This document shows positions 48,401 through 56,600 of a stretch of DNA of 64,000 nucleotides, piece by piece. The stretch is from assembly GCA_014799665.1 (NCBI GenBank), contig JAAVHP010000012.1, positions 248,001 to 312,000 of the forward strand, written 5' to 3'. The stretch is from Clostridiales bacterium. GTDB lineage: Bacteria; Bacillota; Clostridia; Christensenellales; Pumilibacteraceae. The notes under the pieces were generated by a model. The model was not told the origin of the DNA. It saw only the letters and a list, made by a program, of their open reading frames with translations, and ran no database searches. Made by a program: the position numbers and the translations under genes. Positions within the stretch are counted from its first letter, which is position 1. Each line of letters begins with the position of its first letter.

Positions 48401-50586
48401 AAACGCAAAAGATCACAGAGCGGGAAGCGCTCGCAGGCGATCTCACGAAAGCCCGCGCAGAGCTCGACGCATACCTCGAACGTTTGCGTAAGGTTCAGGC
48501 GCGTCAAGAGCTTGAGAGCAAGATCAACAGCCTTACGCCGCTCCTTCAAGAAGTCAACCATACCGATTACGAGCTTCGCGCTATGGACAACGGCGAGCAG
48601 AAGCTCAATAAAGAACGCGAGACGCTCAAAGACGCTGTCGCTGCGGCGAAAGCTCAGATCATGGGCGCGACCGATTTCGGTATAATAAGCGATCTCAACA
48701 CCGAGATTTCGGATGCAAACTCGCGCTTGTCCGATATCGAAAGGGAAATCACTCTGTCGACCAAAAAGCGTTCCCAGCTCAATATCGAGTTCAACGCTCA
48801 GCGTCGTAAAGCCAACGAGTTTTGCGAGAAGAACGATATCCCGCTCGAAGAGATCATCAAAGCCGAGGACCTTGTTATCGGTAATATCGAGCTAGATATT
48901 CACAAGTCGCTCAGAGAGAAGGACAAGGAAGACGCCGAGATGGCAGTCGCTGCCGCGCAGGCCGTGTACGACGATTTGTCGGTATCCGCCAACGACGTTA
49001 CGCTTATCGCTATGGACGTTGCGGCAGGCATCAAGGATATCGAGGACGAGATCGAAACGCTTCAAGCCGAGCTCGACGCCGTCAATGCTCAAATGGAAAC
49101 GGCATCGGACGATGAACAGCTCATACTCATGGTTGAGCAGGGCGACAAGTCCGATAAGATCGAGGAGCTCAAGGCCCAGCTCGAACAAGCCAATATCGAG
49201 GGCACCAAGCGCAAGATGGAGGCTCAGGCCGAGCACGACGAAAAACTCGAGGCCGCGCGTGTCAAGCTTGGCGAAGCGCAAGAGGAATTCGAAAGAGCGA
49301 GCGGCGCTTACGACGATCTTGTCAATAACACCAACCCGCTTGACCTCATCATTTCGGGCAGCGGTGTAATCAGCCAAGATCAAAAGAAGATAGAAGCCGA
49401 GAACCTCAAAAAGCAGCTTGAACGTTCCAAGAACGAAATCGAGCAAGCCCGTCTTGCCGCGCAAATGGCGCAGGAACAGGCCGAGCAAGCCCGTCTCGAA
49501 GCGGAACGCGCCGCGGAGGAAGCAAGGCTGGAAGCCGAGCGTGCCGCAGAAGAGGCTCGACAGGAAGCGGAACGCGCCGCAGAAGAAGCCGCGCGCAATG
49601 CACAAGAGGAAATCGAGAAAGAGAAGCAGGCCCGCTTAGAAGCCGAAGAAAAAGCGCGTAAGGACGTTGAAGAAGCCGAACGCGCCAAGCGCGAGCTCGA
49701 AGAATCGGTAGCCGCAGAGCAGGAAGAAGCTAAGCGCAAAGCTCAGGAAGAAGCCGAGGAAGCGCAGCGCAGGGCCCAAGAGGAAGCTGAAGAAGCGCAG
49801 CGTAAAGCTCAGGAAGAAGCCGAAGAAGCGCAGCGCAGAGCCCAAGAAGAAGCCGAAGAAGCTAAGCGCAAGGCTCAGGAAGAAAACGACGAAGCCATGC
49901 GCAGAGTTCAGGAAGAAGCCGAGGAAGCGCAGCGCAGAGCCCAAGAGGAGGCCGAAGAAGCCAAGCGTAAGGCTCAGGAAGAAATCGACGAAATGCGCCG
50001 CAAGGCCGAGGAAGAAGCCGAGGCTAAGCGCTTAGAGGAAGAGAACAAGCGTAAAGAGGAAGAAGAGCGTCTTAAAGCCGAGCAAGAAAAGGCGGATATG
50101 ATCGCCAAGAAAGTTGCTATGCGTAAGGATCAAATCATCGCCATTCGTAACGAGATGAAAGATCTCAAAGGCGACGAGGATGCTAAGAACCTTCGCGAGC
50201 GCTTGTACAACATTCAGCTCACGTATGACGAGGACGAAAAAGGCTCTTCCGAGCTCATGGACTTCTACAACAAGACCATGGACGATATTACTAGCGCAGG
50301 CGAGATTGCGCGGCTTAAAGCGGAGAACGCGAAAAAGCCTCAGCGCGTCGTTCGCAAGGTTACGGAGCGCGTCAACCGCATCGCCAAGAAGAAACCTGCG
50401 CAACGCTCGAGAAACGGTGCCCGTCCCGGATCACGTTCCGGCGCAAGGCCCGCTTCGCGTGCAGGCGCAAGGCCCGCTTCGCGTGCAGGCGCGAGACCCG
50501 CTTCGCGTGCAGGTGCGAGGCCCGCGGCACGTCCCGGTGCAAGACCCGCGACGCGTCCCAGTCAACGCCCCAACCGTCCGAGGTAA
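45403..50586 (+). CDS. Giant type-I membrane protein with hendecad coiled coil and Arg-rich tail
   Basis: The 1727-aa product has a signal peptide (LASVVVAFLIAPSAKAEG), a beta-rich ectodomain to about residue 615, a membrane segment (about 621-645) and a cytoplasmic part of more than 1000 residues. That part holds an Ala/Pro/Gln low-complexity region (about 665-760), an extended coiled coil (about 880-1650) and a basic tail of ARPASRAG repeats (about 1672-1720). Between about 1441 and 1536 the coiled coil is a regular 11-residue repeat (EEAEEAQRRAQ), the hendecad geometry of long straight rods. GGAGGG precedes the ATG, only 14 bases after the preceding stop, so the genes are co-transcribed. 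No family is recognised; a membrane-anchored cytoskeletal rod is the best structural reading. Confidence 0.85.
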   Translation: MFKSNIKRNLILFVTLVMALASVVVAFLIAPSAKAEGNNSGADGAANLIKITMDVNGIDANGNALDGVTNARDDSPTKVDTNNLLHYRRRYFYIAVAGKVLSSVNVDNFFYDGNTIVNGSGCVNVGIEEGMNNQSIYVEAIKLTNASTPAYFSVGITDGNEKYTINFEVTVEDTFAMLGDPTNGGITDQHSTKSQLYVGYRTNENGEYDVPNHNAVSYKGEGEHDSILTVPNYSTLSVNLNDYLVGRALYYESKTLDDGNYSTAIREPNTKIWTIKSAYNFKINSAAFVNLGGVIKDPIYSQSTSTVRISPVFTARIEVSNETIRDFKGNFWDSIHLLQLSISQVSGTSSAKTIYIPVRFTAYNPQVKEINSSYMRLNVTSQNTFDFDKRAYLNADGAAVNDQYDYSAILIRPTDLIEYSFPDSYGKMTFLWSGTYLNGSHEDLTVPGMTVTREPDDVTNDERYPEVIRILGTTGASVANSNFTVTLTVVYYTSATSYDQIAVNVSVETYGGYIVNFAPINGKKSVGYNVLNANVFAEMRERGYLLTEATSNNIDQLGVDLSNNVLTLTPNVDKIDGQTTATIALTFTNNSNQKLTFDSGVVNINVNAGSLFARFEDWQAWLIIAACILAGIIVILLIVWLFIHSISKHRQEELATQAPVSSYIVKLNSTIAATQAQQRAAQTQALSQASAQMLLGAGPAGTAAPPPDTLALASGAMSQPGSMPGATSEPKASEPGSSAPGTDSGEDLNALIAKYITDEELLERIFVEKYEPKGMIRRTFFKSKDLQTRELEKEKKRIIDRYNSPMPMDEAIMSEAEIARGATSSSPATSTPEETGPSYAEMFVLSFNPDDPLYVEPEKASDEFADEKIDLDVSPEEARVRELEHRDDILAKELEELKRRLDNLQSELGKAKSIEDELREKIAKAESDDEQYGKDIEQLEFSLATAKNKDKERITRDIGIKEEKKKRNLDDLDKLRKELEALLGSSEKLVSINTNYTDIQTQKITEREALAGDLTKARAELDAYLERLRKVQARQELESKINSLTPLLQEVNHTDYELRAMDNGEQKLNKERETLKDAVAAAKAQIMGATDFGIISDLNTEISDANSRLSDIEREITLSTKKRSQLNIEFNAQRRKANEFCEKNDIPLEEIIKAEDLVIGNIELDIHKSLREKDKEDAEMAVAAAQAVYDDLSVSANDVTLIAMDVAAGIKDIEDEIETLQAELDAVNAQMETASDDEQLILMVEQGDKSDKIEELKAQLEQANIEGTKRKMEAQAEHDEKLEAARVKLGEAQEEFERASGAYDDLVNNTNPLDLIISGSGVISQDQKKIEAENLKKQLERSKNEIEQARLAAQMAQEQAEQARLEAERAAEEARLEAERAAEEARQEAERAAEEAARNAQEEIEKEKQARLEAEEKARKDVEEAERAKRELEESVAAEQEEAKRKAQEEAEEAQRRAQEEAEEAQRKAQEEAEEAQRRAQEEAEEAKRKAQEENDEAMRRVQEEAEEAQRRAQEEAEEAKRKAQEEIDEMRRKAEEEAEAKRLEEENKRKEEEERLKAEQEKADMIAKKVAMRKDQIIAIRNEMKDLKGDEDAKNLRERLYNIQLTYDEDEKGSSELMDFYNKTMDDITSAGEIARLKAENAKKPQRVVRKVTERVNRIAKKKPAQRSRNGARPGSRSGARPASRAGARPASRAGARPASRAGARPAARPGARPATRPSQRPNRPR
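49492..49590 (+). repeat. 33-bp tandem repeat, block 1
   Basis: Three successive 33-base units encode RLEAERAAEEA and variants (hendecads) in the coiled coil of the 1727-aa membrane protein. Confidence 0.8.
49723..50010 (+). repeat. 33-bp tandem repeat, block 2
   Basis: Nearly nine 33-base units encode EEAEEAQRRAQ and variants. Each unit is one hendecad, so expansion or contraction changes rod length without breaking frame. Confidence 0.85.
50419..50562 (+). repeat. 24-bp tandem repeat encoding ARPASRAG
   Basis: Six consecutive 24-base units encode ARPGSRSG, ARPASRAG (three times), ARPAARPG and ARPATRPS, giving an Arg-rich disordered C-terminal tail. Confidence 0.85.
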
Positions 50587-50616
50587 CGTGGGACACAATA
50601 GGTACGTATGGTAAAA

Positions 50617-50642
50617 CGGTGTCGTCCGTAAGGGCGACACCG
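50617..50642 (+). other. Strong hairpin with GNRA loop between two giant genes
   Basis: CGGTGTCGTCC (50617-50627) and GGGCGACACCG (50632-50642) form an 11-bp stem closed by GTAA. No T-run follows, so it is not a normal terminator. It may protect a processed mRNA end or adjust expression between the membrane rod and the soluble protein. Confidence 0.6.
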
Positions 50643-50691
50643 CATTACGGAAAATAACAAAGTAAAAACATAACAAATGCGAGGAACATTT

Positions 50692-53600
50692 ATGGACAGT
50701 CAAGACAAGACGACTTTTTCGTTGGACGATGAGGAAATCGTAGAAGAAGAATTCACCGAGCGCGACGAGGAGTACGACGACGGCGAAGAGGAATACGACG
50801 ACTACGACGACGAGGAGTACGACGACGAGGACTACGACGACGAAGAGTATGACGACGATTATGCCGAAGAGGACTACGACGACGGCTATAACGACGACTA
50901 CTATGACGATCGCTTAAACAAAGTTCTCGACGAGATTGCCGAACTTAAACGCGGAATGGCGCCTGCTGTTCAGCAACAGCCGCAGATACAGCAGCAGCCT
51001 ATTTTCCAGCCGCCGCAGTATATCTATCAGCCTTCGGCGCCGCCCGCGGGCAGCGAAGTCGTTATGTATAACGAGATTTCTCGTTTGCGCGACGAGCTTG
51101 CCAAGAACACGACGAGTCTTGAGATGCAGAAAGAGCTTACCCGTATGAAAGAGGATATGGCTCGCGATCAAAAGATAGCCGAGGCAGAGCACAAAGCGGA
51201 AATTCAACGGTTGCAAAGTAGAATTGACGACCTACTAAAAAACGCGGAAAGCCCTCAAGGTGAACTTACCGCCGGCTCGCAAGAGCAGCAGGGAAGACTT
51301 GAGGGCGGTCAATCCAATTCAATCGACGTTGAAAAACTTCTTTCTATCAACGAGGCCGTTCTTCGCGCCACTCGCGACAGCGACGCGCGTTTGCAGGGCG
51401 AGATAGGAAGCATTAAGAAACAGCTCGAAGAGCTTCCTTCGTTAAAGGAGCTCAACGGCGCGGTTTCGGCTGTCAAAAAGGCTGCCAGCAATATGGACGG
51501 CGCGTCGCAGGACGTTCTTAATAAGATTTCGTCCGATATCGCCGCACTTAAAGCCTCGCTCGAGGATAAAAACGCGCCCGCTTCTCCCGTAGTTTCGGGC
51601 TCGGGCAGTGTGGATACCGCCGAACTTTTGCGTCAGCTTTACGAGATAAAGCTTTCGCTCGGCAGTGCGTCCGAGCAGATGACGGCGAACACCAAAGCGC
51701 TAAGCGAGCTTGCCAACGAGTATAAAAAGGTCAATAACGCCGTGCGTTCTCAGGGCGTTATGTTCAAGGACAAGCTCACGACGGTATTTAACTACGCCAA
51801 AAAGCTTACCGACAGCAATATTCCCGACGCGGTCGATCTTTTGGGCGCTACGGCTTCGCTTGCGAGCGAGCTTGCTTCGCAGCCCTTGACCCGTTCGGTA
51901 TTTTCCGACGTTACCTCTTTCTGCTCGGAGCGCGGAATAACTTCGATTACGCCCGCCGTTCGCGACAGCGCGGAACGCTTTTTCAGCGCAAGCGATAAGA
52001 TCGCGGTAGCACCCGTTGATAAGTACGGCGACTATCTGCCCGATATCGTAGCGGCTGTTAACACGCTTGAGGGCAACACCAGACAGCAAGCCAATGCAGC
52101 TATCGTCGAGAAGATAACCAAAATCTTAATCGGCGACGGCGAAAGCAAGCCCGAGGACAGCAAGGACGAGCTTAACGAGCTTATCGACGAGCTCACCGGC
52201 TTGACCGTAAGTGATCTTAACGTTCTTCCCGATATCGACACTCCCGTATACACGGAGGAGCAGTCGGAGGAAGCTGTTGAAAGCATTTTCGACAAGCTAG
52301 AAGAAATCAAAGAAGCCGTGCTTAACTGCATCGCTTCGCCCGAAGCCGAGGCAGGCGCGGAAGCTGAGGTAGAACAGCCCGCAGAAGAACAACAGGCAGT
52401 TGAAGAACAGACCGAGGTTGTAGAGGAAGCCGTCGCTCAGCCGAGCGAAGTGCTCGCTGCTATCGAGGAGCTTCGCGCTCAGCTCGCGTCGGTCACTGAA
52501 ACGCCTGATATGTCGGAAGCGCTCGAAGAGCTTCGTAACTCCTATTTGGACATTTCGAACAAGCTCGTAGACATTTCCGAGAAGATACAAGAGCCTATTA
52601 CGGTCGACGCGCCTATAATGAGCGACGACGATAAGCAGCAAACGATAGACGACCTTGCGTATATCAAAAACAAGCTCGACGAGTACGACGAGTTGTTTAC
52701 ACAGATAGGCGAGCTCCGCACCGATATCATCGGTTTGACGGGTTCCGCCGCGGTACACGAAGTAAACGAGGGCGACGGCGACAAGATAAGCGGACTCCTC
52801 GGCGAGCTCAATACGCAGTTCGATAAACTGTACGAGGATTTGTCGAATGCTATTATTGAAACGGAAACCAATATTATAAGTCGCTTGGGCGATGGCTTGA
52901 CCGCCGAAACGGTCGAGAACGCCAAGAACGATATTATTTCCGAAACGCAAGCTGCTAAGAACGATATCATTAACGAGGCGCAAGCCGCTAAAACCGATAT
53001 CATTAACGAGACGCAGGCTGTTAAGAACGATATCCTTGTGGAAACGCAGGCTATCAAGGATAACCTCCTCACCATTTCGGATATGGTGTACGCGCTGCCT
53101 ATAGTCGACACGCTCGATAGCGTCAAGGCGGAAATTCTTGCCGACACGCAGGCTATCAAAGAACTCGTTATCGCTCAAACTCCCGCCGACAGTTACGCTA
53201 TGGCGGAGGCGATCGAGCAGCTCCGAGCCGATGTCGCGTATATGCGCGAACAAGCGGAAAACAACGCGAGCGGTCAAACAGGCGAGACCGAGCAAAATGC
53301 CAACGAGAGCGTTTTGGCTTATCTTGACGACATATCTGCGCGAATCGACGCTATCGTCGAGGACGCGGGCATAATCAAAGAAAACGTTCAGCCGCTTGCG
53401 GACAGCATGGCTTCCGTATCGAGCAACGTTACTGCCGTGTATGACAGCGTGCTTAACGTCAGCGAGGGCGTAAACGGCCTCACCGACAGCATGGCTCAGG
53501 TCACTGAGAGCATGGCGCTCGTAAACGACAGCCTTGCAAACAACACCGATACGGTCACTGCGCTCGGCGACAATATTGCTGCGATCAACGATAACGTGGC

Positions 53601-56600
53601 TGCGATCAACGATAATGTGGCTTCGGCACGCGACGCCGCTACCGCTACGCTCGACGCACTCACTCCCATCACCGAACAGCTCAACGCCATACTCGACAGG
53701 CTCGACGGCGCGGGTGAGGGCGCGGCAACCGAGGATAGCGTAAGCTACACAGAAGAAACTGCGGAACCCGCCGAGAGCGGCGCGGAACTTACCGAGATCA
53801 AAGAGGGTATCAACACTATTCTCGATACGCTTCCGCTTATTCCCCAAGCCGACGACTTGATCACCGCGCGCGACAATACGTATTCGATACTCGACCAGAT
53901 TGCGCTCTTGCCGCAAGCCGAGGATGTTACGTATACGCGTGACACTGTTGCCGCTATTCTCGACGCGGTAAATGCGCTTGCCGAGAACCTCGAAGCGGTC
54001 AAGAACGGTCAGGGCGCAGAAAGCGCGGCTGCGGACGAGGATGTCACCGCGCTCACCGAAGCGACTGCCGCGGACGTTGCGTACATTAAGCAAATTCTCG
54101 ACGAACAGGCGGAAAAGGAATCGGATGCCGATACGCTTGCCGCGCTTGTCAGCGACGTCGAGCAAGTGCTCGCCAAGATCGAGGACTACGAAAATCTTGC
54201 GGCGCTCAATAAGCAGGAAATTATAGATACCGTTTCGGGTATCCGCGAGGAGATCCATATCTCCACGCTCGACGAGAACATGTCGGCGGCAGGTGTGGAC
54301 AGCGAAACCCGTGACGCGCTTCTCAGCGAAATATCCGAGATACGCGAGCGGCTCGGCGCAATCGAGAGCAACGCTCAGTCTACCAACGACGTAAACGTAG
54401 CCGCGCTTGACGGGCTTGCCGACCAACTCGCTGCGCTCCAAGCCTCGATCGACGATATGCTCGCCATGACCGCTCCCGCCGACGAGGAGGGTATGGAAGA
54501 AGCCGAGGGCGAGCAAGCCGCTTCGCAATCGTCTGACTTACAGGCTGTTTTGGACGAGCTCGCGCTTATTCGCGACAGGCTCGAAGCTCAAGCCGAGTAC
54601 GATACCGTAGAGGAGATCCTTTCGCTTCGCGACGACGTTAAAGCCGCGCGCATAGTCGATCAGGACGAGGTTTCGAGCGAGCTCGAAGCGATCAAGAATG
54701 AACTTGCCGCTATATCTTCCGGCAACATACTCGACGAGATTCGCGCGCTTCGCGAGGATATAATCAATCTTCCTATGGGTGAAGCCGGTTCCGCGCCTAC
54801 CGACGGCGAAATCAACCTTGTGCTCAACGAGATAGTTTCGCTTAGAGATGAAGTATTCGCGTTCAAGGACGAGGTACTCGGTGCGGCGTCGAACGGCGAA
54901 GAGATCCCGCAGGACGGCGAAGAAGCTGAGGGCGAGATCGCTGTTGACGGCAACGACGATTTCAATGTAATACTCGACGAGCTCACCGCACTCCGTGCCG
55001 ATCAAACGGCGCTCAGCGGCAACGTCGACGAGCTTAAAGACCTTATCAGCCGCAGAACGACCATCGGCGCAGCCGAGGGCGAGGAAGGCGAGGGCGGTGC
55101 TTCGGCGGAGCTCGACGTAGTGCTCGACGAGATAATCAATCTCAAAAACGATATTTCTCGCATAGAAGAACTCGTCGGTGAGGACAGACTGTCCGCAGTC
55201 GCCGAGCAGGTAGAGGAGATCCGCGCGCTGCTCGAAGAACGCGGCGGCGCAGCGACCGAAGCGACCGAGGACGGTGAAGCTTATGCTTATGCCGAGCAGG
55301 ACGGCGGAGCTATCGACCTCACGCCTATAATGGAGCAGTTCGATAACATCAACGCCGCGCTCGACGAGTTGCGCCTTAACCGCGAAACACCGATCGGTGA
55401 CGAGGACGCGACGGTAGGCGCAATGACGCTCACCGAACGGTTCGACGAACTGCATAACGAAATATACGATATCAAGCTCGCTATCGACGACATCGCGGAC
55501 AGCGCGATCGCTTCCCGCGAGGAAGCTCAAGCGCAAGAGCCTACGTTTACGGGCGATGCGGATATGGACGCGCTCCGCGCCGAGATAGAAGCATTGCGCG
55601 CAGAGAACGAACAACTCCGTTCCGAGAGCTACGAAGGGCTCCGTGCCGAGCTTACCGAGCTCAAAGACGCAGTGCGCGATATGGCGCTTTCTTCTGCGCC
55701 TACGACCGACGAAAACGGCGATACTTCTTACGCCGCGCTTATCGATGAGATCCGCGCGCTTCGCGATGAAGTCGCTATGACCAAGACCTACGGTCAGGCT
55801 CCCACGCTTGAAGAAACTGTGCAGGCGATCCGCGAGGCGCTCGCGAGCGAACAGGCGGAAGCTGTTCCGCAGAGCGGGCTTGCCGAAGAACTCGGCGAGA
55901 TCCGCGACGAGATTGCACAGCTCCGTTCGCTTACCACCGTATCGGCGGAGAACGGTGGCGTAGCGGAAGTTGCGGCTATCCGTGACGAGATCGCAGAGCT
56001 TCGCGAAATGCTTGCTTCGACCGACAACCTTGCCGGCGTGAGCGAGGACCTTGCGACGATCAAGACAGACGTGCAAGCGCTCAAAGAAGAACCCGATCTC
56101 GGCGTAATGAGCGAGATACTCGCACTTCGCGACGAGTTCCAGGCACTGCGCGAGCAAATAGAAGAAGTCAAGCACGTAGCAGAAAAGACCGACAAGTCGA
56201 GTGATGAACAGCTTTTGGTCGAGGTCCAATCGCTCCGCGATCAGTTGTTCGCTATCAGCATGGCTAACATCAACGATCCTAATTCGGGCGAGTCTAACTA
56301 CGAGAGCTACAACAATATCATACTTGACGAGCTCGGCTCGCTGCGCGACCATGTAACGGCAGTCGGTTCGTCGAGCGACCTCGATGCTATCACCGAGCAG
56401 TTCAACGACTTGAAAGCTACGATCGAAGCGAACGCCGAAGCGGTCGACACCATTAACGATCGTATCGATGCGTTGGGCGACCGCGTGACCGAGCTTGACA
56501 GCGCGGGTGCATCGTCCAGGATACTCGAAGAACTCGACAGTATTCGCACCGACATGGCTAATCAGCGCGACGCGGATATGACTTCGCTCAACTTCATGTC

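Noticed and set aside
49492..50010. Regular 33-bp repeats as a possible CRISPR array
   Set aside because: Units are contiguous without spacers and encode in-frame hendecads.
52297..56352. Long minus-strand open frames (743 and 604 residues) under the giant coiled-coil gene
   Set aside because: Low-complexity composition that mirrors the Glu/Leu/Asp-rich sense frame, with no start signals; codon-bias artefacts.
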